A stretch of DNA of 64,000 nt from Verticiella sediminum (lineage in GTDB: Bacteria; Pseudomonadota; Gammaproteobacteria; Burkholderiales; Burkholderiaceae_B), in assembly GCF_007558815.1 (NCBI RefSeq), contig NZ_VLTJ01000001.1, forward strand, positions 84,401 to 148,400, in the 5' to 3' direction. Position 1 is the first letter of the stretch. Each line of letters starts with the position of its first letter. A model generated the notes under the pieces. It was not told the DNA's origin and made no database searches. It worked only from the letters and a program-made list of their open reading frames with translations. The translations under genes were made by a program, and so were the position numbers. This document shows, one piece after another, positions 1 to 8,411 of the stretch.

Positions 1-407
1 CCGTCATCGCCAACGGGGACATCGATTCGCCCGAGAAGGCGCGCGCCGTGCTCGACCATACGGGCGCCGACGCGGTGATGATCGGGCGTGCCGCGCAGGG
101 GCGGCCCTGGATCTTTCGCGAGATCGATCACTACCTGCGCACGGGCGAGCACCTGGCGCCACCCACGCGCGAGGAACTCGCCAGCCTGCTGCTGGAACAC
201 CTGGACGATCACTACCGCTTCTACGGCGAACACACGGGGGTGCGCACCGCACGCAAGCATATCGGCTGGTATCTGTCGGGCCTGCCCGGCGGCGCCGAGC
301 TGTGCGCGCGCATCAATCTCATCGACAACACCCGCGAGCAGTGGGCGGCCGTGGCGGCGTGGTTTGCCGCCGAGCCTTCCGCACGGGTCGACCGGCTCGC
401 TGCCTGA
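1..407 (+). CDS. dusB: tRNA-dihydrouridine synthase B, C-terminal part
   Basis: This is the C-terminal part of an FMN-dependent tRNA-dihydrouridine synthase, which reduces specific uridines in the tRNA D-loop. The 5' end lies outside the window, and the reading frame is open from base 3. The visible part carries the family segment GADAVMIGRAAQGRPWIF, which forms the end of the TIM barrel near the FMN phosphate site, followed by the helical tRNA-binding domain with HYRFYGEHTGVRTARKHIGWY. It ends 10 bases before fis. The dusB-fis order is the classical proteobacterial arrangement in which both are co-transcribed, and this supports the call. Confidence 0.95.
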   Translation, partial: VIANGDIDSPEKARAVLDHTGADAVMIGRAAQGRPWIFREIDHYLRTGEHLAPPTREELASLLLEHLDDHYRFYGEHTGVRTARKHIGWYLSGLPGGAELCARINLIDNTREQWAAVAAWFAAEPSARVDRLAA

Positions 408-417
408 CCACCAAAGC

Positions 418-696
418 ATGGAAAAAAGGACAACCACCCTGGAAGTGTGCGTACGCGATCAGCTCGACCGCTACTTCCGCGACCTGGACGGCGAATCGAC
501 CGGCTGCATCTGGCAGATGGTGATCTCGGCCGTCGAGCGACCGATGCTCGAAGCGGTACTCGAGCGTGCCGGCGGCAACCAGTCGCGGGCGGCAGAAATG
601 CTCGGCATCAACCGCAACACCCTGCGCAAGAAGATCGACCAGTACGGACTGCGCGCCGATGCCCCCCCGCCGTTGCCCCAGAGCAAGGCCGCCTGA
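418..696 (+). CDS. fis: DNA-binding protein Fis
   Basis: This encodes a small nucleoid-associated protein of 92 residues that bends DNA and modulates transcription and recombination. A C-terminal helix-turn-helix is clear at about residues 53-72 ([20 protein letters not shown]), the hallmark of the Fis/NtrC C-terminal family. The N-terminal part (residues 8-50) matches the dimerisation helices. A proline-rich tail (APPPLPQ) extends past the usual end. The start ATG is 10 bases after the dusB stop, so the two are probably one transcript. Family knowledge: beta-proteobacterial Fis is short and is often annotated as a helix-turn-helix protein. Confidence 0.93.
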   Translation: MEKRTTTLEVCVRDQLDRYFRDLDGESTGCIWQMVISAVERPMLEAVLERAGGNQSRAAEMLGINRNTLRKKIDQYGLRADAPPPLPQSKAA

Positions 697-748
697 CACC
701 GAATCCCATCCTTCGGGCGCCCGAGCGCGCCACATCGAGCCCACCACC

Positions 749-2338
749 ATGACCCTACAGCGAGCCCTGATCTCCGTCTCCGACAAGGCCGGCATCGTCG
801 ATTTCGCCCGCGCGCTGGCCGCACGCGACGTGCAACTGCTCTCGACCGGCGGCACCGCCAAGCTGCTGGCCGACAACGGCCTCACCGTCCAGGAAGTCGC
901 CGACTACACCGGCTCCCCGGAAATCCTGGACGGGCGCGTCAAGACGCTGCATCCGAAGGTGCATGGCGGCTTGCTCGCGCGCCGCGACTCGGACGAACAC
1001 ATGCGCACGCTCGAAGAGCGGGGCATCGGCCGCATCGACCTGCTGGTGGTCAACCTCTATCCCTTTCGCCAGGCCATCGCCAAGCCCGATTGCACCTTCG
1101 AGGACGCGATCGAGAACATCGACATCGGCGGCCCGGCGATGCTGCGCGCGGCGGCCAAGAACCACGGCACCGAGGCCGGCGGCGGCGTCACCGTGGTGAT
1201 CGACCCGTCCGACTACTCCCGCGTGCTCTCGGACATCGACAACCATGGCGCGCCGGCCTACGCGCTGCGCCTGGAACTGGCCGCCAAGGTCTACGCCCAC
1301 ACGGCCGCCTACGACGGGGCGATCGCCAACTACCTGACCTCGCTCACCAGCGCACCGGCGCCGGCCGAGGTACCGGCGCGCGACCCGTGGCCGGGCGTGA
1401 TGACGATCCAGATGCGCCGCCAGCAGACCATGCGCTACGGCGAGAACCCGCATCAGGGCGCGGCCTTCTACACCGACCTGTCGGTGGGCAGCGGCCTGCT
1501 TGCCAACTATCGCCAGTTGCAGGGCAAGGAACTGTCGTTCAACAACATCGCCGACGCCGACGCCGCCTGGGAATGCGTACGTTCGTTCGAAGCACCCGCC
1601 TGCGTCATCGTCAAGCACGCCAACCCGTGCGGCGTGGCCATCGGCGCCAATGCCGCCGAGGCCTACCAGAAGGCCTTCAAGACCGACCCCACCTCGGCCT
1701 TCGGCGGCATCATCGCCTTCAACCGCCCGGTGGACGCAGCCACCGCCGAGGCCGTGAGCCAGCAGTTCGTCGAAGTCCTGCTCGCCCCGGCCTATGACGG
1801 CGGTGCGCTGGAAGTGCTGGCCGCCAAGAAAAACGTGCGCGTGCTCGAAGTGCCGCTGGGCAGCGCCGTCAACCCGCAGGACGCCAAGCGCGTCGGCGGC
1901 GGCTGGCTGCTGCAGGACCCGGACAACTTCAACGTCAGCGCCGACGCGCTCAAGGTGGTCACCGAGCAGCAGCCCACCGAGGCCCAGATGCAGGACCTGA
2001 TGTTCGCCTGGAAGGTCGCCAAGTACGTCAAGTCCAACGCCATCGTCTTCACCGGCAACGGCATGACGCTGGGCGTGGGCGCGGGCCAGATGAGCCGGAT
2101 CGACTCCGCGCGCATCGCCAGCATCAAGGCAGAGAACGCCGGCCTGACCCTGCAGGGTTCGGCCGTCGCCTCGGACGCCTTCTTCCCGTTCCGCGACGGC
2201 CTGGACGTGGTCGCCGACGCCGGCGCCACCTGCGTGATCCAGCCCGGCGGCAGCGTGCGCGACGACGAAGTGATCGGCGCCGCCAACGAGCGCGGCCTCG
2301 CCATGGTCTTCACCGGCCACCGCCACTTCCGGCACTGA
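749..2338 (+). CDS. purH: Bifunctional AICAR transformylase / IMP cyclohydrolase
   Basis: This catalyses the last two steps of de novo IMP synthesis: formylation of AICAR by 10-formyl-THF, then ring closure. At 529 residues it is the normal full length. The N-terminal MGS-like cyclohydrolase domain (about 1-200) shows [29 protein letters not shown] and [16 protein letters not shown]. The transformylase domain carries the catalytic KHANPCG motif at residues 289-295 and ends with GHRHFRH. The ATG at 749 was chosen because the preceding in-frame codons do not resemble the family. Only 52 bases separate it from fis, so it is probably co-transcribed with dusB-fis. Confidence 0.97.
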   Translation: MTLQRALISVSDKAGIVDFARALAARDVQLLSTGGTAKLLADNGLTVQEVADYTGSPEILDGRVKTLHPKVHGGLLARRDSDEHMRTLEERGIGRIDLLVVNLYPFRQAIAKPDCTFEDAIENIDIGGPAMLRAAAKNHGTEAGGGVTVVIDPSDYSRVLSDIDNHGAPAYALRLELAAKVYAHTAAYDGAIANYLTSLTSAPAPAEVPARDPWPGVMTIQMRRQQTMRYGENPHQGAAFYTDLSVGSGLLANYRQLQGKELSFNNIADADAAWECVRSFEAPACVIVKHANPCGVAIGANAAEAYQKAFKTDPTSAFGGIIAFNRPVDAATAEAVSQQFVEVLLAPAYDGGALEVLAAKKNVRVLEVPLGSAVNPQDAKRVGGGWLLQDPDNFNVSADALKVVTEQQPTEAQMQDLMFAWKVAKYVKSNAIVFTGNGMTLGVGAGQMSRIDSARIASIKAENAGLTLQGSAVASDAFFPFRDGLDVVADAGATCVIQPGGSVRDDEVIGAANERGLAMVFTGHRHFRH

Positions 2339-2355
2339 GCGGCGGTCGGCGCTGC

Positions 2356-2384
2356 CGGACGCGGCCGAGCCGGCCGTGCGTCCG
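2356..2384 (+). terminator. GC-rich hairpin downstream of purH
   Basis: Seventeen bases after the purH stop an imperfect inverted repeat pairs CGGACGC+GGCC with GGCC+GCGTCCG around a 5-base loop, with a 2-base bulge on the 3' arm. It is followed by ACAGTGTCTTTG and not by a true T-run. It could end the dusB-fis-purH transcript, but without a U-tract the assignment is tentative. Confidence 0.4.
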
Positions 2385-2459
2385 ACAGTGTCTTTGCGCG
2401 TCCATGCCAGCCGGACTCCGCTCCCGGGCAGGCCTACGTTGTATCCTTGCGCGAGACTC

Positions 2460-2570
2460 GACGCTGGCCGACTGCGACCAGCGTCGCCCGTTCCCCGCAG
2501 TGGCGGGGAATCGCTGTCGTCCTGGTACTTTCCATGAAAGCTGTCGTTCCCCGCGCATGCGGGGATGGCG
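2460..2570. repeat. Intergenic hairpin repeats between purH and ruvC (REP-like)
   Basis: The 308-base gap between purH and ruvC contains no gene. It holds an 8-bp hairpin (GACGCTGG 2460-2467 / CCAGCGTC 2478-2485) and then two similar palindromic units. Unit 1 begins CGTTCCCCGC at 2489 and closes with GCGGGGAA. Unit 2 begins CGTTCCCCGC at 2545 and closes with GCGGGGAT. Both sit in a TGTCGTTCCCC-type context and are 56 bases apart. This looks like a REP/BIME-style intergenic palindrome family. The similarity to type I-E CRISPR repeats is noted, but two units without cas genes do not make an array. Confidence 0.55.
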
Positions 2571-2646
2571 CATGGCTGTCCGGCCTGGCCTGGCAACGCA
2601 TGCACATCGCCCCCGGTTCGCCCGCCCTGGGGCAGGAAGTCCGTCG

Positions 2647-3225
2647 ATGACGACGATCCGCATCCTCGGCGTCGACCCCGGCCTGCGCCGCACCGGCTTC
2701 GGCGTGATCGAAGTGCAGGGCTCCGCGCTGCGCTATGTGGCGAGCGGCACCATCGTGTCGGTAGCCGAGGCGCCGCTGCACACCCGCCTGAAGACCCTGC
2801 TCGACGGTCTGCGCACAGTGGCGCAGGATACGCGTCCGCACGCGGCCGCGCTGGAGAAGGTCTTCGTCAACGTCAATCCCCAATCCACGCTGCTGCTCGG
2901 CCAGGCGCGGGGCGCCGCCCTGTGCGCCCTGGCCGACGGCGGGCTGGACGTGCACGAGTACACCGCCCTGCAGATCAAGAAATCGGTGGTGGGCACCGGC
3001 CGCGCCGCCAAGCACCAGGTGCAGGAGATGGTGACCCACCTGCTGCGCCTGAACGGCACGCCGGGCCCGGACGCGGCCGACGCGCTGGCCTGCGCGATCT
3101 GCCACGCGCACACGGCGCCGCTGGCGCTGCGCCTGGGCGAGGCCGTGCGCACCGAGGCCCAGGCCCTGCTCGCGTCCAGCCGGACCGTGAGCCGCATGCG
3201 CCGCGGCCGCCTGCTGGTGCGCTGA
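2647..3225 (+). CDS. ruvC: Crossover junction endodeoxyribonuclease RuvC
   Basis: This is a Holliday-junction resolvase of 192 residues that cuts junctions symmetrically in RuvABC-mediated recombinational repair. The RNase H-like acidic residues are all present: D10 in [15 protein letters not shown]70 in [13 protein letters not shown], and D142 and D145 in [16 protein letters not shown]. The offset from the E. coli residues (D7, E66, D138, D141) is a constant 3-4. The ATG at 2647 places the VDPG motif at the usual distance from the N-terminus. ruvA and ruvB do not follow; the next gene is an unrelated one on the opposite strand. Confidence 0.96.
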   Translation: MTTIRILGVDPGLRRTGFGVIEVQGSALRYVASGTIVSVAEAPLHTRLKTLLDGLRTVAQDTRPHAAALEKVFVNVNPQSTLLLGQARGAALCALADGGLDVHEYTALQIKKSVVGTGRAAKHQVQEMVTHLLRLNGTPGPDAADALACAICHAHTAPLALRLGEAVRTEAQALLASSRTVSRMRRGRLLVR

Positions 3226-3250
3226 GCGCCGCCGCGCGCGTCCGGCTTGT

Positions 3251-3628
3251 CTATTCAGCCGGCTTGCTGCCCTCGGGCATCCGCTTGGCCAGCCGGACCG
3301 GTGTACCGAGATAGTTGCTGAACCAGGCGGCCGCCAGATCGCCCTCGTCCACCACGCTGAACGGTATGCCGTCGCGGTGCGCGGTGCGCCAAACGCTCTC
3401 GTCGTCCTCGAGCACGTCCGGCACGATGTCCAAGCGCAGCATGCCGGGCGCGGTGATCACCAGGTAGCCCAGGTGCAGCTTGAGCGAGACCTGGTCCAGC
3501 GCCGGATGCTCGTCGAGGTCGATGGGCTCGAACTCGGGCGTGACGAGCAGCCACTGGGCCTGGTACTTGTCGGCGTCCTCGTCCTCCAGGGCGCCGCAGC
3601 CGTCGATGGGATATGCAGTCTGGGTCAT
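3251..3628 (-). CDS. Stand-alone MOSC N-terminal beta-barrel domain protein (YcbX-like, short)
   Basis: This encodes 125 residues resembling only the N-terminal beta-barrel of YcbX/mARC-type molybdenum-cofactor proteins: YPIDGCGALEDEDADKYQAQWLLV, DEHPALDQVSLKL, ITAPGMLRLDI and AAWFSNYLGTPVRLAKR. The full family is about 280 residues, and the C-terminal MOSC domain with its Moco-binding cysteine is absent. The stop lies 25 bases from the ruvC end, so no remnant could fit. The internal ATG at 3628 has the upstream AAGGA ribosome-binding site, whereas the upstream in-frame codon at 3643 does not. It could be a decayed remnant or a genuine single-domain protein; no catalytic role can be assigned. 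Confidence 0.6.
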   Translation of the reverse strand: MTQTAYPIDGCGALEDEDADKYQAQWLLVTPEFEPIDLDEHPALDQVSLKLHLGYLVITAPGMLRLDIVPDVLEDDESVWRTAHRDGIPFSVVDEGDLAAAWFSNYLGTPVRLAKRMPEGSKPAE

Positions 3629-3660
3629 GGGTTTTTCCTTCACTTTCGTATCGGGCGCGC

Positions 3661-6141
3661 CTAGTTGAACAAGCCCTTGAGCGCATCGCCGATGATGCGG
3701 CCAGGGTCGCGCCCGGCATTCTCGTCACTGCCCTGATCGCCGCCGCGGCGCTCGAGCAGGCGCTCGATCTGCCGGCCGGCCTCGCGCTCGAGCGTGCGCT
3801 GCAGCGCCTCGCTGCCCACCTGGTTCCACATCACGGTATAGGTGGGCGAGGAGAACGGGCCGGCCACCCGGATGGGGACGGTGACGTCGCGCAGGCGCTC
3901 GAGCGCCTTGCCGCCTTGCCCGCTGGAGGTGTTGACCACGCGCGTGCGCAGCACCAGGTCGAGTCGCTCGCCGGGCAGGTCGACGGTGGCGGGCGAGCCC
4001 TCGGTAATGCGCACCAGGGGCGCCGCCACGTTCAGCTCGCGCAGCGTGCCCACGCCGTCGGCGAAATGCAGGTTGCCGCGCAGTTCGGCATAGTCGGTCG
4101 AGAGCGTGCGGTCGGCCTCGGCGCTGGCCGCCTCGCCGCGCCCCAGCAGACTGCGGAATTCGCGCAGGGACTGCGCCACGTTGATCCCGCGATACGAGCC
4201 GTCGCGCAGTTGCAGCGACAGTTGGCCGTTCAGACTCTCGCGCAGCGCCGCCTCGGTACGGCCGGTCGTGGTGAGTTCCGCCTTCACGATGCCCTTGCCG
4301 GTGAGATCGTCGTAGCCCGCCAGCGCATGCAGCAGGGGCTGCACGGCCACGTCCGTGAACTGCGCGTTCACGCCCAGGCGCTGCGTGTTGGCATCGGCAA
4401 ACAGGGTACCCGCCAGCCGGCCCTCGAACAGCGCGGCCGAGACATCGCGCAGCTCGGCGCGGCCGCCCGCCAGCGCCAGGGTGGCGGCCAGGTTGCGCGC
4501 CGTGGCCTTGGGCGTGACGAGCTCGGCCACGCGCAGTGTGCCGTGCGCATCCACCCGCTTCAAGGGGGCGAGATCGAACAGCGCATCGCCGTTGCCGTTG
4601 GCCGCTTCCGCCGGCGGCTTGCCGCCTGCCGCAGTCGGCGACGGCGCCGGCTTGGACTTGGCGCCGCCGGCCGTCGGCGCCAGCCACGGCGCGAGGTCGA
4701 AGTGCTCGGCCTGCACGTCGAAGCGCAGGGCCGGCACCGCCTCCTGCAGCCGGGACGCCCCCAGTTGCAGATGGATCGGGCCGCCCGGCAGGCTGGCTCG
4801 CAGTTCGGTCTGCGCCGTGCCGGCCGCCCCATCGTAGGCGGCGTTGCCGCTGGCCTCGAATGCCAGCGCCTCGGCCCGGGCCGTGTCCTCGACCTTCACG
4901 TCGGCCTTCAACTGCGGCAGCGCGACGCGGGCCTGCCGAGGCTGCGCCGAGACCGGCGATCCGGCGTCGATGGCAAGGCTGCGATCGCCCTGGCGCAGCT
5001 TGGCGTGCACCTGCAGCCGCTTGGCGTCGAACTGGCGCACATTGCCGCTCAGGCCGGAGAGTTCGAGCGTGGCGTCGATGGCCTGCGGGCCGTCGAGCGT
5101 GAAGGTCCCGGTGAGCGGCCCGCCGGTTGCGCTGGTCTCGGTGATGATCAGCGTCGGCACATCGAGCGCCGCCGTGAACGGCATGTTGTCGGCGCGGCCG
5201 GACACCTTGGCCGCCACCTTGTCGAGCTGCAGCAGATTGCCTTCGAGGTCCAGGGCCATGCGCGGCGCGCTGACCTGCGCATCCACGCCACTGAGCGGCG
5301 TGGGCAGCGCGAGGTCGCCCTGGAAGGCCGCGCTCAAGCCGGTGAGATCGAGATCGTCCTCGGCCAGGTTGAGGCTGACGTCACCGCGCAGCGCGAAGCT
5401 GTTGGCGCGCACCGACGGCAGCATGCCCGCCATGCGCAGGTCCAGGCCATGCACCGCATAGCGTTGCGCATACGGGTTGACCAGCAGCCGGCCCTGCACC
5501 TGCACGTTGGCATCCACGCGCGGGCTCTGGCCCAGCACGCGGCCGGCCACGGCCACGTCGAACGGCTGACCCAGCGTGATGCCGCTGGCCGCGATGACCA
5601 GGCGCTCGACGCGCACCGCCATGTCATGGCGCTCGTCGCGGAACGCGATGTCGCCGCCCGAGACGTTCACGCCGGCCACGGCCAGTTGCAGGGAGGGCTG
5701 TTCGGGATCGGCAGGCACGCCGGCAGGCGCGCTCGGTTCCACCGGGCGCCGCAGGAGGTCATCGAAATTGAAGCGGCCGTCGGCGTCGCGCACCACGTTG
5801 GCCTTCACCCCGCTGATCGCCAGGTGCTCGATGACGAGGTGGCGCGTGAGCAGCGGCCACCACGAGACGGCTGCGCGCGCGGTGTCGAGCACCGCGAACA
5901 CCTGATTGGACTGCGGCTCGGACAGCGAGATGCCACTGATCTCCAGCCCCAGCCGCGGGACCAGCGAAAGCCGGATGTCGCCGTCGATGACCAGGGTGCG
6001 GCCATACTGTTCCTTGACCGCGTCCTGCAGCGTCGCCTTGTAGTCGTTGGGGTCCACGAGCAGGAACAGGGCGGCGATGCCGATACCGGCGAGCAGGACG
6101 AGCACGCCCACTGCGATCAACAGCCGCCTCAACCAAACCAT
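3661..6141 (-). CDS. AsmA family protein
   Basis: This is an 826-residue AsmA-like protein, a family of inner-membrane-anchored periplasmic proteins that influence outer-membrane assembly and probably lipid transport. A single N-terminal membrane anchor (LLIAVGVLVLLAGIGIAALFLLV, residues 7-29) is followed by the AsmA signature DPNDYKATLQDAVKEQYGR and GLEISGISLSEP. The C-terminal AsmA-like region contains GYDDLTGKGIVKAELTTTGR and YRGINVAQSLREFRSLLGRG. The body is the expected string of beta-rich repeats. GAGGAG precedes the start at 6141. It is transcribed convergently with ruvC and divergently from the HIT gene. Confidence 0.9.
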   Translation of the reverse strand: MVWLRRLLIAVGVLVLLAGIGIAALFLLVDPNDYKATLQDAVKEQYGRTLVIDGDIRLSLVPRLGLEISGISLSEPQSNQVFAVLDTARAAVSWWPLLTRHLVIEHLAISGVKANVVRDADGRFNFDDLLRRPVEPSAPAGVPADPEQPSLQLAVAGVNVSGGDIAFRDERHDMAVRVERLVIAASGITLGQPFDVAVAGRVLGQSPRVDANVQVQGRLLVNPYAQRYAVHGLDLRMAGMLPSVRANSFALRGDVSLNLAEDDLDLTGLSAAFQGDLALPTPLSGVDAQVSAPRMALDLEGNLLQLDKVAAKVSGRADNMPFTAALDVPTLIITETSATGGPLTGTFTLDGPQAIDATLELSGLSGNVRQFDAKRLQVHAKLRQGDRSLAIDAGSPVSAQPRQARVALPQLKADVKVEDTARAEALAFEASGNAAYDGAAGTAQTELRASLPGGPIHLQLGASRLQEAVPALRFDVQAEHFDLAPWLAPTAGGAKSKPAPSPTAAGGKPPAEAANGNGDALFDLAPLKRVDAHGTLRVAELVTPKATARNLAATLALAGGRAELRDVSAALFEGRLAGTLFADANTQRLGVNAQFTDVAVQPLLHALAGYDDLTGKGIVKAELTTTGRTEAALRESLNGQLSLQLRDGSYRGINVAQSLREFRSLLGRGEAASAEADRTLSTDYAELRGNLHFADGVGTLRELNVAAPLVRITEGSPATVDLPGERLDLVLRTRVVNTSSGQGGKALERLRDVTVPIRVAGPFSSPTYTVMWNQVGSEALQRTLEREAGRQIERLLERRGGDQGSDENAGRDPGRIIGDALKGLFN

Positions 6142-6456
6142 GACTCTCCTCGCAGGCCACTACGCATATGCCGCACACATCCGGCGCCGCGTCCGCCGGC
6201 GCCCACCTCGTCGAGGGGCTACTTTAACCCGGTAGACGCTGACTTGCTTTGGTACAGAACTTACCCACCGCGTCAGGCGTACGCGCCTGGCGGGGGGAAG
6301 CTCCCGCCCTCGGCGGCCGCGAACCACCGTCCTGCTGGCCGACAACCTTCGCCGGGCCGGCGCGCATGCGGGCGAGCCCTGGTCCGCGCCGCCGCCTGCA
6401 ATGCGTACACTATGGGCCGAGCGGCGCATCCCGCGCCGAGCCTGCGACCTTCAGCC
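6142..6456. other. Divergent intergenic region asmA / HIT gene
   Basis: These 315 bases have no credible gene. They contain the asmA ribosome-binding site, a palindrome with 6-bp arms (CAGGCG 6274-6279 / CGCCTG 6284-6289, 4-base spacer) and a TACACT -10-like hexamer at 6406-6411 for the HIT gene, without a convincing -35. Nothing else stands out. Confidence 0.4.
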
Positions 6457-6876
6457 ATGTCCTACGATCCGAACAACATCTTCGCCAAGATCCTGCGCGG
6501 TGAGGCGCCTTCCATCAAGCTCTTCGAGGACGAGCACACCTACGCCATGATGGACATCATGCCCCAGTCCGAAGGGCATGCGCTCATCCTGACCAAGGAG
6601 CCTGCGGCGAACCTGTTCGAGCTGTCGCCCGAAGCCGCGGCCCATTGCATCCAGTCGGCCCAGCGCCTGGCCAAGGCGATCGGCAAGGCGCTCGCGCCGG
6701 ACGGCGTGGTGGTGTCGCAGTTCAATGGCGCGGCGGCGGGCCAGACGGTGTTCCACGTGCATTTCCACATCGTGCCGCGCCGCGCCGGCGAAGCCCTGCG
6801 TGCACACTCGCGCGAGATGGCCGATCCGGCCGAGCTCGAGAAGGTCGCGGCCAGGATCCGCGCAGCGCTCGACTGA
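6457..6876 (+). CDS. HIT family protein (histidine triad nucleotide hydrolase)
   Basis: This encodes 139 residues with the histidine-triad active site HVHFHIVPR near residues 104-112, where the central His acts as nucleophile on nucleotide alpha-phosphates. The N-terminal NIFAKILRGEAPSIKLFEDEHTYAMMDIMPQSEGHALILTK segment is typical of the HinT/Hit branch, with N and D positions in the ribose-binding loop. Family knowledge suggests AMP-lysine or adenylate hydrolase activity; the physiological substrate is unknown. The ATG at 6457 places the family's N-terminal DPNNIFAKI segment at the expected distance. It is monocistronic and convergent with the phosphatase gene that follows. Confidence 0.9.
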   Translation: MSYDPNNIFAKILRGEAPSIKLFEDEHTYAMMDIMPQSEGHALILTKEPAANLFELSPEAAAHCIQSAQRLAKAIGKALAPDGVVVSQFNGAAAGQTVFHVHFHIVPRRAGEALRAHSREMADPAELEKVAARIRAALD

Positions 6877-6927
6877 AGCGGCGGGCACGCCACGGCCGCT
6901 CCGGCGATGGTGCGGCCCGGCCGCCGG

Positions 6928-7623
6928 CTATCGGTATGTGACGTAGTCGCGCCCGGCCTCCTCGAGGTAGCCGATGGCGTTGAAGTAGCTCAGGCCCACG
7001 CTGCCCGGCCGCGTGAGCAGTTGGGTGAGGCCGCCGTTGAAGAGCGGGAAGTGCAGGCCCGCCACGCGGTCGTCCGGCATACCGAGCACGTGCTGGACGA
7101 TGCCGGCGATCGGGCCGCCCGAGGTGAATACCAGCGCGCTCTCGCCGCTGCCGCAGGCCGCGGCCACCTGCTCGAGCGCCGCCACGCTGCGCGCCCGGAA
7201 CGCCGACCAGGCGATCGGGTAGTCCTCGTCGTGCGCGCCGCTCACCCAGCGATCGAAGGCTGCGGCGAACACCTGCTGGAAGGCTTTGCGCGGATTCTCG
7301 CTGCGCGCGAGCCAGGCCTTCATCGCGGCGCGGTCGGCGAACTCCGGCGCGTAGCGCGCCACCATGTCCTCGTGGCGGTATTCGTCGAGCCCGGCGTCGA
7401 TGTGCGGTGCGGCGGCGGCTTCGCCCAGCGCGGCCAGGCACGCCTCGGCGGTCTGGGCATGCCGCTTCAGGCTGCCCATCACCACATGCGCGAAGCGCTC
7501 GCCGCGAGCGGACAGCCACTCCCCCAGCAGCCGGCCCTGGGCATGGCCCACTTCGGACAGCGCGTCGTAATCGTCTCCCATGAGGGAGGCCTGGCCATGG
7601 CGAACCAACAGAATGCGACCCAT
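6928..7623 (-). CDS. Histidine phosphatase family protein
   Basis: This is a 231-residue member of the phosphoglycerate mutase-like histidine phosphatase superfamily. The catalytic RHG motif is at residues 8-10 (ILLVRHGQASL), with the downstream SLKRHAQTAEAC arginine/histidine segment and VFTSGGPIAGIVQHVLG near the second catalytic His position, where the usual SHGG-type motif reads TSGG. The proton-donor Glu is likely in DEYRHEDM. It is a cytosolic enzyme of unknown substrate. A CAGGAGA ribosome-binding site lies upstream of the ATG at 7623. Confidence 0.85.
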   Translation of the reverse strand: MGRILLVRHGQASLMGDDYDALSEVGHAQGRLLGEWLSARGERFAHVVMGSLKRHAQTAEACLAALGEAAAAPHIDAGLDEYRHEDMVARYAPEFADRAAMKAWLARSENPRKAFQQVFAAAFDRWVSGAHDEDYPIAWSAFRARSVAALEQVAAACGSGESALVFTSGGPIAGIVQHVLGMPDDRVAGLHFPLFNGGLTQLLTRPGSVGLSYFNAIGYLEEAGRDYVTYR

Positions 7624-7718
7624 GGTCTTGTGTCTCCTGGCGTTGTATCGGGTTGTACAAGCATCGTAGCGCAGTGCAGCAAACGTGGCTGCCCTCCCGG
7701 CGAGGTTATGCTTGCAGC

Positions 7719-8411
7719 ATGACCACCCTGGATAGCTCCGGCCTGCTGCTGCGCGTCACACAGGTCTGCAAGTCGTACGTCACCGCGCAGGGCATGCTGC
7801 CGGTGCTGCGGGGCGTGGACCTCACCCTGGCGCACGGAGAAAGCCTGGCCCTGATGGGCGAATCGGGCAGCGGCAAGAGCACGCTGCTGCACCTGATCGC
7901 CGGCCTGGACCGTCCGGATTCGGGCAGCATCGAGGTGCCGCAGGGGCATCTGGAGACGCGCGGCGAGCCCGCACTGGCCGAATGGCGGCGCAGCGGCATC
8001 GGCCTCGTCTTCCAGCAGTACAACCTGATTCCCAGCCTGCCGGTGGGCGCCAATCTCGCCATGCAGGCGCGCCTGGCCGGCCGCCACGACCCTGTCTGGG
8101 TCGAGGCGATCGCGCGGCGCCTGGGTCTGGCCGAACTGCTCACCCGCTACCCCGAGCAGCTCTCCGGCGGCCAGCAGCAGCGCGTGGCGATCGGCCGCGC
8201 CCTGGCGGCGCGGCCCGCGCTCGTACTCGCCGACGAGCCCACCGGCAGCCTGGACGAAGCCAGCAGCGCAACGGTGTTCGACCTGCTGCTCGAGCTGGTG
8301 GCCGACACCGGCGCCGGGCTGCTGGTGGTCACGCACAGCGCCCGTCTGGCGCAGCGCCTGTCCCGCCAGGTCGTCCTGCAGCATGGCCGCGTACTGAGCG
8401 GCAGCGCCTGA
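7719..8411 (+). CDS. ABC transporter ATP-binding protein (AttE/LolD/MacB type)
   Basis: This is a 230-residue nucleotide-binding subunit. Walker A is GESGSGKST, the signature is LSGGQQQR, Walker B is LVLADEPTGSLD, and the H-loop is VTHSARLAQ. The short length and the Walker B form DEPTGSLD place it in the LolD/MacB group that powers FtsX-like permeases and does not import small molecules. The ATG at 7719 is favoured over an earlier codon because of the GAGG upstream and the good fit to family length. Its TGA overlaps the ATG of the permease by one base, so the two are translationally coupled. Confidence 0.9.
   Translation: MTTLDSSGLLLRVTQVCKSYVTAQGMLPVLRGVDLTLAHGESLALMGESGSGKSTLLHLIAGLDRPDSGSIEVPQGHLETRGEPALAEWRRSGIGLVFQQYNLIPSLPVGANLAMQARLAGRHDPVWVEAIARRLGLAELLTRYPEQLSGGQQQRVAIGRALAARPALVLADEPTGSLDEASSATVFDLLLELVADTGAGLLVVTHSARLAQRLSRQVVLQHGRVLSGSA

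Noticed and set aside
2460..2570. CRISPR array
   Set aside because: Only two hairpin units, 56 bases apart, no spacers of regular length and no cas genes in the window.
755..2605. Large minus-strand open frame opposite purH (616 codons)
   Set aside because: It lies antisense to a clear purH gene; long antisense frames are expected at this GC content, and the translation is compositionally biased (G, H, R, A, V) with no recognisable domain.
6406..6411. TACACT as the promoter -10 of the HIT gene
   Set aside because: No -35 at suitable distance could be found; mentioned only in the gap description.
3613..6876. Very long plus-strand open frame opposite asmA running into the HIT gene
   Set aside because: Only the last 420 bases encode a recognisable protein (HIT family). 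The rest is the antisense shadow of asmA with low-complexity composition.
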